Notes under the pieces: model-generated
What the model was told of the DNA's origin: nothing
Databases searched by the model: none
What the model saw: only the letters and a program-made list of their open reading frames with translations
Position numbers and translations under genes: made by a program
In this document: in pieces, positions 31,010 through 40,476 of the stretch
Layout: each line of letters opens with the position of its first letter
Numbering within the stretch: position 1 is the stretch's first letter
From: Candidatus Poribacteria bacterium
GTDB taxonomy: Bacteria; Poribacteria; WGA-4E; WGA-3G
Direction: 5' to 3'
Length of the DNA: 61,373 nt
NCBI GenBank assembly: GCA_028821605.1
Contig: JAPPFM010000024.1
Span: 1 to 61,373, forward strand

Positions 31010-31585
31010 ATGTCAAAAACTTTTAGTTCGGAAACTTTCAAAAAAACGTTTGACGCGTACATCCTAAGGTGGCATATATCGGAAGCGGTCTTATTGATTT
31101 TGGCGTTCTTGCCTTTCTTGGCGTACGGTATAGCGACATATTTGGAACTTGTAAAAACCGAAATTACGCCATTTCTATTGGGTGACATAACTTTTGGCGC
31201 AATTTCATCCGGTATTGTCTCTTTCGGAGCGGTCTCTTTTGGAGTTGTTTCGATTGGTTCTGTTTCTTGTGGTGTAATTGCTATTGGCACCGTATCTTGC
31301 GGGATCATCTCGATCGGTGTAATATCCGCAGGGGGTTTCGCTTTTGGAAATGCCGCTGCTGTTGGACTTATCGCTATTTCTACAGGTTCAACTGGCGTAA
31401 CCCCTCGGGTTGGCGGCACTGCTTTTGGCGTTATAGCGATCGGTCGACAGGCAAGTGGAGTATACGCGCTTTCTTATGAGAGGAAAGACAATAGTGTTTA
31501 TCAGTTTTCACCGGAACGCCAAGATATAGAGGCTGTCGCACTGTTTACCCGCTGTCTCCGAAAGTTTAAGAAAGTGTATGCATAA
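31010..31585 (+). CDS. Membrane-associated protein with five-residue xGxxS repeats
   Basis: The ATG at 31010 follows GAGGAGAAAAAG. The 191-residue product has a hydrophobic segment at about 22 to 45 (WHISEAVLLILAFLPFLAYG). Then comes an array of about eleven pentads with Gly at position 2 and Ser/Ala at position 5 (FGAIS, SGIVS, FGAVS, FGVVS, IGSVS, CGVIA, IGTVS, CGIIS, IGVIS and more). Such arrays may form a regular beta-helix-like fold. It is not the classical A[DN]Lxx pentapeptide repeat. The C-terminus is soluble and basic. Function unknown. Confidence 0.55.
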   Translation: MSKTFSSETFKKTFDAYILRWHISEAVLLILAFLPFLAYGIATYLELVKTEITPFLLGDITFGAISSGIVSFGAVSFGVVSIGSVSCGVIAIGTVSCGIISIGVISAGGFAFGNAAAVGLIAISTGSTGVTPRVGGTAFGVIAIGRQASGVYALSYERKDNSVYQFSPERQDIEAVALFTRCLRKFKKVYA

Positions 31586-31656
31586 CCCCTCGTAAACTGG
31601 CATGCGGAACAATCGCTCAAAGTTTTTGAAGACCTAACACTTGGAGGTAATTAAAG

Positions 31657-32964
31657 ATGATTAGCAGAATTAAACACGCCATCGTGGTATTATTTATCCT
31701 TGGTAATTTTTCTCTCGCCGCCGCTGCACCGCCTAAGGTGACGCGCTTTACATTAAACAACGGCATTAAGGTTGTCAATCTCTACGTTGAGGATTCCACG
31801 GATGTGGGGATTTTCAGTTATTTGCCCCTTGGACTTGTTGCTGATGGAAAGGCAAAAACACAGTGGAGCCATCTCATTGAGCATCTGGTATTACGCACCA
31901 CGGGACCCATTAGCAATTATATGGAACGTAATGGGCAAACAACGTACCATGGGATGCATCTGGACTTTATGGGCACAACAGACAATTGGAAGCAGGGTTT
32001 AGAATTGCAAACCCAATGGCTGTCCAATTCTCCACTTTCAGAGACGGATTTAGTTGAAGAATTACCCAAAGCCTTGAGTGAACTCGACTTTGTTACCAAT
32101 AATTTGCATACCGGGCTCTTCGCTATGGCAGCGTGGAACCAAGTTTTTCGGCATGGTGAGACCGACATAGCGATGCGCGGCGCGATTGAATCCGCCGAGT
32201 TGAGTGAACTACAAGCCTATAGAAACCGCCACTTGGTCCACGCAGATCGTGTACTTTTATGTGTCATCGGTGGGCTTGCATCCGAAACATTGCAAGCAGC
32301 AATGGAAGCACAACTCGGGCAAATTAACTTAACCGCTAACACGCTTCCGAGTGCAACAACACCAACAGCAGAAAAAAATCGGCGTGCTACTTGGGACGTG
32401 AATGTAACGCATTATATGGAAACTTATGCAATTCCTAACGTAACACATGAACACTACCCTGCGTTTTTTGTAGCGAATGTGCTTTTGAATCAATCACTCA
32501 TGATGGATTCAGAACTCAAGCAGCTGACGGGTAGTATTTTCTGCGGTGTAGATCTCATCACGCCCGAACAGACTTATTTATTCGTAACAGCGGCACTCAA
32601 ACCGGATTCAGATATAGAAAAAGTTAAGCAGCGGATTGGGCAGCTGATAAACCAGTTGAAGCAACCAGAGAATAACTGGCAGGTCGCCATGGCGGCTCCA
32701 GCACTCTCGCAGCAATTCAGTGCACCCATGGATATAGAGATGGTAATGCAGCAGCACAAACCTGCAGGTATGACAGAAGCTATGATGCTCGGGAACCTGG
32801 GTTTACAGTGGGGTTTGTTTGAATACCAACATGGTGATGCCTTACCTAAGTTTGCGAGCGCGCTTGCCAGTGTCTCCGCGGATGATGTCGCCGATGTTGT
32901 TAATCGGCATCTAACCGAAGATGAGCGGATGACGTTAGTTCTCACGCCGCGTGTGTCGGAGTGA
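31657..32964 (+). CDS. Secreted M16-family peptidase homologue
   Basis: A 435-residue protein with a signal peptide (MISRIKHAIVVLFILGNFSL, then AAAAPP). VTRFTLNNGIKVVNLYVEDS is the M16 N-terminal beta region. HLIEH at 72 to 76 matches the inverted zinc motif HxxEH. The later glutamate ligand is not placed with certainty; Glu134, Glu135 and Glu142 are candidates. HADRVLLCVIGGLASETLQA and the C-terminal ALASVSADDVADVVNRHLTE fit the family. TTGGAGG precedes the ATG. The C-terminal domain of the next gene is a close paralogue. Confidence 0.7.
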   Translation: MISRIKHAIVVLFILGNFSLAAAAPPKVTRFTLNNGIKVVNLYVEDSTDVGIFSYLPLGLVADGKAKTQWSHLIEHLVLRTTGPISNYMERNGQTTYHGMHLDFMGTTDNWKQGLELQTQWLSNSPLSETDLVEELPKALSELDFVTNNLHTGLFAMAAWNQVFRHGETDIAMRGAIESAELSELQAYRNRHLVHADRVLLCVIGGLASETLQAAMEAQLGQINLTANTLPSATTPTAEKNRRATWDVNVTHYMETYAIPNVTHEHYPAFFVANVLLNQSLMMDSELKQLTGSIFCGVDLITPEQTYLFVTAALKPDSDIEKVKQRIGQLINQLKQPENNWQVAMAAPALSQQFSAPMDIEMVMQQHKPAGMTEAMMLGNLGLQWGLFEYQHGDALPKFASALASVSADDVADVVNRHLTEDERMTLVLTPRVSE

Positions 32965-33020
32965 TATGAGGGATTAGTAGAGATTCAGTCGTTTGTGTTG
33001 ACGTATTATGGAGAGTCCTG

Positions 33021-35228
33021 ATGGATAAAGACGACGTTCAGTTAATTCATAACATCTTATCTGGCGACGATGAGGCGTTTAGCACCTTGGTTCAAAGATA
33101 CCAAAAGAGTGTTCACGCCCTCGCGTGGCGGAAGATCGGTGATTTTCACTATGCTGAGGAAATTACGCAAGACACCTTCCTCCAAGCTTATGAGAAACTC
33201 CCGACCCTCAAAAATCGCAATCAGTTTGCGGGGTGGCTGTATGTCATTACGAATAATCTATGCACCGATTGGCTCCGAAAGAAGAGACCTGCGATGCAAT
33301 CGCTGGGGGACGCGTCTGTGAAAGCTATAGATAAGTTAACCTATGAGCGTTATATATTGGAACAACGCGAGACAGAAGCAACTGAACGTCGTCATGAAAT
33401 CGTCAAGCAACTTCTGGAAAAATTACCAGAGAGCGAACGCACGGTGGTGACGCTCTACTATCTCGGTGAGATGACCACGAAGGAAATTGGTAAGTTTCTG
33501 GGTGTATCGGTGAACACCATTACAAGTCGGCTTCAACGCGCGCGGGAGCGTTTACAAACATCAGATGAACACTTGATTAACGAAACGCTTGGCGGTTGGC
33601 AATTGTCTGGTAACCTCCTTGAGAACATCATGCGGCAAGTTGCTGACATAAAACCCGTATCACCGCCAACGGGAAAACCGTTGTTGCCATGGATGGCTCT
33701 TGGTACAGCGACGGTTTTGGTTATCTTGCTGCTCGGTGTGAGTCATCAATATCTTGCCAGATTTCAGAGACCGTATAGTTTCGAGGCACAGTCTGAACCG
33801 ACTATTGAAATTATTGAGGCAGTTGTCGTTCTTGAAACCGATGCAAAACCGGATACGCGCAATCAAATCGGACAGGCTACCACTCCCGGTAAAAACAGTA
33901 GCGTCGGCTCAGAGGTCTCTGAGGAGGTCATAGTCCCTACGACATCAGAGGATTTCCCTAATCTTTTTACTTCTAATGTTGTCCCTAAAGTGACACGCTT
34001 TACGCTAAGCAACGGTATCCGGATTGTCAACCTCCATGTCGAAAATTCCAGGGATGTCGGTATTTTCAGTTATTTACCCCTTGGACTCGTCACAGATGGC
34101 AAAGCAAAGGCACAGTGGAGCCATCTCGTTAGTTCCCTGACATTCCGAACAGCAGGTCCTATTGACTACAACACAAGTAACGCAGAGACAATGGCTGACA
34201 ATATGCGCCTGGATTTCATCGGTAATACGGATACATGGACGCAGGGTTTAGCGTTACACGCGAAATGGCTTGCCGGTCTACCTTTTTCGGCAGAAAGTCT
34301 CGCTGAGGCACGCCCGAACGTTTTGTCCCAGATTGACTATATTGAAGCCAACTTAGTAACGCATAAGTTGGCACAAATTGCGTGGAACCAAGTCTTCCGG
34401 CACGGTGAAACCGATATAGCGATGCGCAAGGACATTCAATCGGCGCAACTCAGTGAACTCGAAGAATATCGCGATCAACATTTGGTCCAAGCAGATCGCG
34501 TGCTTTTGTGTGTCATTGGCGGCGTTGATCCGGAAACACTGAAAGAGACTCTGGAGAAACAACTCGGAGCTATCCGCTTAACCGAGAAAACGCTTCCGCG
34601 GCCGACAGCCCCTCCAAAGATAGCGAAAGATCAAAACGCTACTTGGGATGTCAATGTAACGCATTATATGGAAGCCTACCCGATTCCTCGCCCTGAAAAC
34701 GGAGATTATCCTGCGCTCTTTGTAGCGAGTCTGCTTTGGCGGTTAGCTTGCACACAGGATGCCCAATTGAAGGGATTGACAGGTTACATTCACTGTGGCG
34801 TTGATCTCGTCACGCCTGAGCAGGTATACTTATATGTCAGTGCTTCGCTCAAACCGGGTGCAGATATAGAAAAGGTTAAACAGCGGATTGAACAACTGAT
34901 GAATCCGTTAAAGCAACCGGAGAACAACACGCAGGTACCTGCGATTGCGCAGTCCGTTTCGATGGAACTCAGCGCGCCGCCCGATATGAAAACACTGATG
35001 CAACATAAACCTGAGAATATGCCAGAGCACCTGATGTTCCTGCAGCTGGGTGTGAGTTGGGGTTTGGTTGAATATCAATACGGCGATAAGTTGCCGCAGC
35101 TTGCGAGTGCATTCGCCGATGTTGCCGCGACTGATGTTGCCAGCGTCGTCAACCGATACCTCACTGAAGACCGTCGGATGACGTTACTTCTCACGCCACA
35201 AGCGGGCGTTAATCCCCAAGCCCGGTAG
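33021..35228 (+). CDS. ECF sigma factor fused by a membrane span to an inactive M16-like domain
   Basis: A 735-residue fusion. Residues about 18 to 88 are sigma region 2 (FSTLVQRYQKSVHALAWRKI, EEITQDTFLQAYEKL, WLYVITNNLCTDWLRKKRP). Residues about 125 to 180 are region 4 (LPESERTVVTLYYLGEMTTK, FLGVSVNTITSRLQRARERL). Residues 221 to 241 form one membrane span (LLPWMALGTATVLVILLLGV). From about 320 to the end the protein closely matches the neighbouring M16 homologue, except that HLIEH has become HLVSS (368 to 372), so zinc binding is lost. The layout suggests a membrane-tethered transcription factor with an extracytoplasmic sensor. GGAGAG precedes the ATG. Confidence 0.8.
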   Translation: MDKDDVQLIHNILSGDDEAFSTLVQRYQKSVHALAWRKIGDFHYAEEITQDTFLQAYEKLPTLKNRNQFAGWLYVITNNLCTDWLRKKRPAMQSLGDASVKAIDKLTYERYILEQRETEATERRHEIVKQLLEKLPESERTVVTLYYLGEMTTKEIGKFLGVSVNTITSRLQRARERLQTSDEHLINETLGGWQLSGNLLENIMRQVADIKPVSPPTGKPLLPWMALGTATVLVILLLGVSHQYLARFQRPYSFEAQSEPTIEIIEAVVVLETDAKPDTRNQIGQATTPGKNSSVGSEVSEEVIVPTTSEDFPNLFTSNVVPKVTRFTLSNGIRIVNLHVENSRDVGIFSYLPLGLVTDGKAKAQWSHLVSSLTFRTAGPIDYNTSNAETMADNMRLDFIGNTDTWTQGLALHAKWLAGLPFSAESLAEARPNVLSQIDYIEANLVTHKLAQIAWNQVFRHGETDIAMRKDIQSAQLSELEEYRDQHLVQADRVLLCVIGGVDPETLKETLEKQLGAIRLTEKTLPRPTAPPKIAKDQNATWDVNVTHYMEAYPIPRPENGDYPALFVASLLWRLACTQDAQLKGLTGYIHCGVDLVTPEQVYLYVSASLKPGADIEKVKQRIEQLMNPLKQPENNTQVPAIAQSVSMELSAPPDMKTLMQHKPENMPEHLMFLQLGVSWGLVEYQYGDKLPQLASAFADVAATDVASVVNRYLTEDRRMTLLLTPQAGVNPQAR

Positions 35229-35345
35229 GGTGTTTCGCGTATTTCTGCGGATTTCTCCACAGCTTCCTAACCCCACCGGAACTGAAAGGGGAAGATTAAA
35301 CATCTATGAAATCCAATAATTTATCTAAACTAAATACCCCTACAC

Positions 35346-36494
35346 TTACTCATTTACTTTTACAACAGTGTGCTGCTCCGGTTGACCCTCAACAATTTTC
35401 AACACGCGGATACCGGCAGCAGGTTTGATAGGATGACGGTTCTCATCAAAGCCGGAAATAGCTGTTGCACCTTGGTAGTCAGCGATAGCAGCAACTGCAT
35501 CCCGAATCATAACAGGGTCGGTTGATTGCACCTTTTCAATCGCTATTGCCAATAACTTCATGGCATCGTACCCCAACGGCGCAATACCAATAGCCTGATT
35601 TTTAAACATTGTTTCATAAGCAACAATAAAATCTGCAGCAAGCTCATCCGAGATACTACAATAATAGGAATTCTCAAGCGGCGAGTTATCCTCTAAAATC
35701 TCTAACATCAACGCATCATCCCAACCATCGCTGCCGATAAAGGTGGACTTAATCCCCATCTCCCGCGCCTGCTCCACTATGACAGGGTTCTCTGGCGGAA
35801 AACTTGCCAAAAGCAGAACATCAGGGCTCGCCTCTTTGATGATCCCAAGTTGTCCATCAAACATTGTATCACCTTGTTCATAGATTTGATTGGCAACAAT
35901 GCGACCGCCAAGCTCCTTGAAAATCGCATCAAATGTGTTAACGAAACCTTTAGAGTAGACATCCCCGTTCTGCCACATCAGTGCTGCAGTTTTCTTCCGG
36001 AGGTCGTTCACCACAAAACCTGCCATCACTTTTGCTTGTAACGCATTTGAATTCGCCACCAGAAACAGAAAATCTCTCGGATCATTCCCAGTATTCGTCA
36101 CATCGGCACCTGTTGCCCCTACAATGACGGGGATATTGATGATCGGTCCAACTTTAACAGCACTACTCGAAAACATCGGACCTAATATAGCCACAACATT
36201 TTCCTTTTCCGCTAATTCTCTTGCAGAATCAGCAATGCTTCCTGTTTCTACTTTATAGATAAGCTCTACCTGTTTCCCAAGGACACCGCCTGCCTGGTTG
36301 ATTTCTGCTAAGGCGAGTTTTGCACCATCGCCAAAAGTGGCGTAATTTAGCAACGGATGAATCAACCCCACTTTAAGTGTCGGCATCGGTTCTTCAGTTA
36401 TTTTAACATCTTCCGTTCTCTCCGCCAAAGAAAAATAAACAACTGAGAGGACGAGTAATACGCATAGTGCTAACCTAAAAATTTTCGGATTCAT
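35346..36494 (-). CDS. Periplasmic ligand-binding protein, branched-chain amino acid type
   Basis: A 382-residue protein with a signal sequence (FRLALCVLLVLSVVYFSLAE). LKVGLIHPLLNYATFGDGAK, AEINQAGGVLGKQVELIYKV, VVAILGPMFSSSAVKVGPII and FDENRHPIKPAAGIRVLKI follow the LivK/Peripla_BP_6 pattern. AAAGGAG precedes the ATG. No permease or ATPase gene is nearby, so it is an orphan binding protein. A paralogue lies at 39281 on the other strand. Confidence 0.75.
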   Translation of the reverse strand: MNPKIFRLALCVLLVLSVVYFSLAERTEDVKITEEPMPTLKVGLIHPLLNYATFGDGAKLALAEINQAGGVLGKQVELIYKVETGSIADSARELAEKENVVAILGPMFSSSAVKVGPIINIPVIVGATGADVTNTGNDPRDFLFLVANSNALQAKVMAGFVVNDLRKKTAALMWQNGDVYSKGFVNTFDAIFKELGGRIVANQIYEQGDTMFDGQLGIIKEASPDVLLLASFPPENPVIVEQAREMGIKSTFIGSDGWDDALMLEILEDNSPLENSYYCSISDELAADFIVAYETMFKNQAIGIAPLGYDAMKLLAIAIEKVQSTDPVMIRDAVAAIADYQGATAISGFDENRHPIKPAAGIRVLKIVEGQPEQHTVVKVNE

Positions 36495-36665
36495 GAATTA
36501 CTCCTTTGTTTTTAGACCAACGCATTCAGCGCAGGACAGTCTAATATTCTGTAATTTAGACAATGCGAACACAACCTAAACTTTTTCAAACACACGTTAA
36601 TATGTACTATAGTTTGGACAATTTTAAGGTGACCAAAGGTTTACGATCAGACCACAAATGTATAG

Positions 36666-37910
36666 TTAAGCGTGGTCTTTAAGTCGCGCCAACAGATCCG
36701 TCATCTCCACATGAATCTGTGCTTCAACTGACGGCAACAACGCCAACCGATACGGACCACTAAGCGCATGGTTCCGCGGTCCCGCTTCATAGCCTGCCTT
36801 CAAACCTAAATCGTAAGCCGCTTTTGCCGCGATATAGACTTCGCTGCCGTTCGTGTATCCAAAAACGAATGTATGCGAGAAGGGGGAGGTTTCGTCGGCG
36901 AAGCGTTGATATTCCGAAAAGAGTTCGTGCGATACAGACAGGAAGCAGAGCGCGTCGCCAACCGCAAATGCACGCATTGGAAAAGGTAAGGTGCGTTTCT
37001 CACCACTTTTAGCGACTTCTAACAAAGCAACATAACGATCATCATCAGGGAATTCTTTTATTAACTGTTCGCACTCCGCAACCGAGGGCGGATCCCGGAA
37101 CGGCAAGTTAACAAGCACAGAACACGCCTTAAGGGGTGCTGCAGGAATTTCTTCCGCAGTCTTTAACGCTTGGTGTGTCGCAAATGCAAGGGCAAATCCA
37201 GCGACATCGCACGCAGTGAAACCACCTCGTAACGGATACCCGTTGATGTCTGCTGCGCAGCCTTGCGCGAATAGCAAAACGCTTTCTGGCTTCAGTTCTA
37301 AGAAATTGCGTAAGTGTTCAACGGCATAGCCCGGGTAATCAGCACCCATCTCCTCGCTCGACCAGTGGACAATCACCGGATGCGCGGCATGTGAGAACAA
37401 TACAGCAATGATCTCTCCATTTTCGTCGTAAGTCCCCAACACATCAACCCACGGCACAACAGACCCTTCCGGGTTCGGTGCCATTGTAATATAACCTTCG
37501 TCATTCATCAAGCGACGGTTATAACCGATTTGGACAGGCGCGCGTCCAACCCGTAATGTTGCGGGTTCAAGCGCATCTACTGCGTCTTTCACTAACTCGG
37601 CAAGACAGGTCGCCAACCACGCCTCGGATGCCTCGGTAATCCATCGTCCATCAACCCCCGGCGCGTTATGTGTATGGCTGCAGTTAATGACAATATGTTC
37701 TGGCGGTATGCCTGTGGTTTCGTGGATTGCATCGAGCAGCACACTATTATATTGGAGTGGAAACTGCCCGTAGTCGGCTGTTACAATAGCGAGCTGTTTT
37801 TCGCCATCGGCAAGCACCAACGCGCGTGCATAGAGTTCAGCGTAAACGTCGGGTCTGTCCTTGATGGCGGTAATCACAGTCTCTGCTGCACCTGCCCTGA
37901 GGGTATGCAT
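36666..37910 (-). CDS. Neutral/alkaline ceramidase-like protein
   Basis: The ATG at 37910 is chosen because GGAGACATCTT precedes it and because MHTLRAGAAETVITA matches the family opening. The 414-residue product has IPPEHIVINCSHTHNAPGVD (the His-rich zinc segment), VLFSHAAHPVIVHW and LLFAQGCAADINGYPLRGG, as in the N-terminal domain of neutral ceramidase-like proteins. There is no signal peptide, and it is shorter than true ceramidases (over 600 residues). The substrate is therefore unknown. Confidence 0.65.
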   Translation of the reverse strand: MHTLRAGAAETVITAIKDRPDVYAELYARALVLADGEKQLAIVTADYGQFPLQYNSVLLDAIHETTGIPPEHIVINCSHTHNAPGVDGRWITEASEAWLATCLAELVKDAVDALEPATLRVGRAPVQIGYNRRLMNDEGYITMAPNPEGSVVPWVDVLGTYDENGEIIAVLFSHAAHPVIVHWSSEEMGADYPGYAVEHLRNFLELKPESVLLFAQGCAADINGYPLRGGFTACDVAGFALAFATHQALKTAEEIPAAPLKACSVLVNLPFRDPPSVAECEQLIKEFPDDDRYVALLEVAKSGEKRTLPFPMRAFAVGDALCFLSVSHELFSEYQRFADETSPFSHTFVFGYTNGSEVYIAAKAAYDLGLKAGYEAGPRNHALSGPYRLALLPSVEAQIHVEMTDLLARLKDHA

Positions 37911-37976
37911 AAGATGTCTCCTGATTTCTGTCCACCACAAGTTGTAAGGGTAACAGCGCGCAGCGCGTGCTTGCTA

Positions 37977-39035
37977 CTATGTCAAATCTGCGAGTTGTGG
38001 CATCACTTCGTTCTTGAGGAGTGTCATTGAGTTCAACCACTGCTCTTTGGGATCCCATTCGTGTCCCATGGCGAGTAAGACACCAAAGCCGCCGACTTCG
38101 TCATAAATTTCGCGCAAGCGGTTTGCGACATGATCCGGACTTCCAACAATCCATAAAGTATCTAACAGGTGTTCAAGGCTCATGTCTGCGTCGTCGATAT
38201 CCTGACTCGGTTTGAAGTGCGCCGGGCTAAATAACTTGAACCAATAGTCTCTAAAATCGCGTCCGAGTGTGCCTTCCAATGCCTCTTTACGTGCCTGCTC
38301 GGTGGTATCCGCGACGTAGACCTCACGGGCAATGCGCCACGTTGAACGAGATGGCGATAAACCCGTCTTTTCGGCACCCTCTTCCACTGCGTCCCAGTGG
38401 GTTTTAATGGTAGGCACATGCGCTAAATTAATACTCATCGGAATCCAGCCGCGCTCACCCGCGAAGATTAGCGTGTCCGACCGTGCGGAAGACCCTGCCA
38501 ACGCAATTGGCGGATGCGGTTTCTGATAAGGCTTCATGTGGACACTCACAATGTTCGGACGGTACTCTGGGATCTTAAATTCCCAGAAATCGGTCTTGTA
38601 ATGTCCGGGTTCTGGGTCGGTCCAGATTTTGAGGACAGCATCAATCCCCTCTCGTGTTGATCTACGCCTGTCTTCGCCTGCCATGAACATCTCCGCATCG
38701 CTCGGTGTGGAACTTGAACCGACTCCCCAATGGAAACGTCCGTGCGTTTGATGGTCCAGTTGTGCGATACGATGCGCGACAACGGCAGGATTGTGTATCG
38801 GCATACACGTAATCCCTGTGCCAAAAATAATGTTCTCTGTCAGCGCAGCGGCCTTGGCAATAAACAGATCAGGAGACGGAATATTCTCCCACGTAAACGT
38901 GAAATGCTCACCGACATAAGCTTCTTTGTAGCCCAGTTCATCAAGGACTATCATCTGCTCAAGATCGTCGTCTAATGTCTTAGTCGTGTCACTGCCGGGT
39001 GGATGCAAAGGCATTGTAAAAAATCCAAGTTCCAT
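37977..39035 (-). CDS. LLM-class flavin-dependent oxidoreductase
   Basis: A 352-residue luciferase-like monooxygenase. It begins MELGFFTMPLHPPG and has GYKEAYVGEHFTFTWENIPS, AKAAALTENIIFGTGITCMP, NPAVVAHRIAQLDHQTHGRF and WGVGSSSTPSDAEMFMAG, all typical of bacterial luciferase family members. GSPDHVANRLREIYDEVGGF near the C-terminus is a standard late motif. It probably uses F420 or FMN; the substrate is unknown. It is upstream of the ceramidase-like gene on the same strand, 66 bases apart. Confidence 0.8.
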   Translation of the reverse strand: MELGFFTMPLHPPGSDTTKTLDDDLEQMIVLDELGYKEAYVGEHFTFTWENIPSPDLFIAKAAALTENIIFGTGITCMPIHNPAVVAHRIAQLDHQTHGRFHWGVGSSSTPSDAEMFMAGEDRRRSTREGIDAVLKIWTDPEPGHYKTDFWEFKIPEYRPNIVSVHMKPYQKPHPPIALAGSSARSDTLIFAGERGWIPMSINLAHVPTIKTHWDAVEEGAEKTGLSPSRSTWRIAREVYVADTTEQARKEALEGTLGRDFRDYWFKLFSPAHFKPSQDIDDADMSLEHLLDTLWIVGSPDHVANRLREIYDEVGGFGVLLAMGHEWDPKEQWLNSMTLLKNEVMPQLADLT

Positions 39036-39280
39036 TTTTTAATTTTTCCTTGCGGAGCAATAACGGCAATTTGGATATTGACGATTTTCGCGTTAGAGTC
39101 GCCTGCGCCGTTGTTGCAGGCTGCGCGCTTTTGCTTACGCTCTCAAAAGGATATGTTTCTAAACTTGACAAAATTGGTCGGATGTGTTACTGTTTTTAGG
39201 AAGTTTTGGATATTAGGTAAGAGGTTACCACAAACCCGAATATTTTTCAAGTATTTTGTCAAAAGGAGAAAAGTTACGTT

Positions 39281-40462
39281 ATGTCTATGAGAATTTTTAT
39301 CTTAATTTCAGTTATTCTGCTCACTGCTCTAACAGGGTGCGAACGCGTGAATCAGGTAGTTCAGCCCGATGCTACCACCACCCCGACAGAAGCGACATTA
39401 AAAATTGGTGTGATCCAACCGTCTAACACTTTTACGACCTTCAGCCAAGGTGCTGAAACCGCTCGTGCTCAAATTAATGAAAAGGGCGGGATACTCGGTA
39501 TGCAGGTAGAATTTATCAGTCGAAACAATCAACCCATCGCGAGTGAACCGCCGACACCGGAAGCCAGCGTCACTGCCGCAAAAGAACTCATTGAAATGGA
39601 AGATGTCTTTGCCCTCCTGGGTCCCGTTTACTCCAGCAATTCCGTCGAAGTCGGTCCGATCGCGCAACAGGCACAGCGACTTATGCTTCCGGGTTCCAGC
39701 GGTTCAAATGTGCCAGCAGTCGGGGATTACGTCTTTCTTATTACAGTGCCGAACCCATTTCAAGGGAAAGTGATGGCGGGTTTCGCCATGAACCCGAATG
39801 AGCTTGGCGCGAAAACGGCAGCAACGATTATCGAGGAAGGCGATGCCTACACGATTGATCTCGTAGCGGCGTTCGAGGCGGCTTTTCAGGCAAATGGTGG
39901 AGAAATCGTTTACAGTGGTGCCTATACCGTAGGCGATACCAACTTCACCACACTGCTCACAGAAATTCACGAGGCAACGCCTGATGTTATTTTCTGTCCC
40001 GGTTTTCAACCGGAAGTGCCATCGTTGATAAATGAAGCACGGAAAATCGGTATCACAGGGACCTTCCTCGGTGGGAGCGCGTGGGATGATAGAGAACGCT
40101 TCCTCAGTATCTTAGACGATAACAGTGTATTGGATGGCAGCTACTATCCGACTAATTTCTCGGTTGCGACACAGGACGCGGATGTGCAGGAATTTGTGAG
40201 TGGTTACACTGCCCTCTTCGGAAGTCCACCGGATGGCATCGCCGCGTCGGGCTACGATGCGATGCGACTCTTGGGACGTGCGATAGAGACAGCAGGTTCA
40301 CTTGACCGCGCTGCGGTTCGCGATGCATTCGCTGCAGTCAGCGGCTACAAAGGAGCGACGACCATTTCGCATTACGATGAGAACCGCCACCCCGTCAAAA
40401 GCCTCGCAATTCAAGTGATCCAAAACGGACAGGTTGAACACTACAAAGTTGTGGAACCGTAG
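39281..40462 (+). CDS. Lipoprotein periplasmic binding protein, orphan
   Basis: A 393-residue paralogue of the product at 35346. The lipobox LTGC follows a hydrophobic leader (IFILISVILLTALTGCERV), so the mature protein is lipid-anchored. LKIGVIQPSNTFTTFSQGAE, NEKGGILGMQVEFISRNNQP, VFALLGPVYSSNSVEVGPIA and YDENRHPVKSLAIQVIQNGQ match Peripla_BP_6 proteins. AAAAGGAGAAAA precedes the ATG. No transporter partners are present. Confidence 0.75.
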   Translation: MSMRIFILISVILLTALTGCERVNQVVQPDATTTPTEATLKIGVIQPSNTFTTFSQGAETARAQINEKGGILGMQVEFISRNNQPIASEPPTPEASVTAAKELIEMEDVFALLGPVYSSNSVEVGPIAQQAQRLMLPGSSGSNVPAVGDYVFLITVPNPFQGKVMAGFAMNPNELGAKTAATIIEEGDAYTIDLVAAFEAAFQANGGEIVYSGAYTVGDTNFTTLLTEIHEATPDVIFCPGFQPEVPSLINEARKIGITGTFLGGSAWDDRERFLSILDDNSVLDGSYYPTNFSVATQDADVQEFVSGYTALFGSPPDGIAASGYDAMRLLGRAIETAGSLDRAAVRDAFAAVSGYKGATTISHYDENRHPVKSLAIQVIQNGQVEHYKVVEP

Positions 40463-40476
40463 CACACGAGCGTCTA

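Noticed and set aside
33021-35228. Possibility that the sigma/M16 fusion is two separate genes
   Set aside because: The frame is continuous without a stop, and a proline/serine-rich linker plus a membrane span joins the parts; only read data could reopen this.
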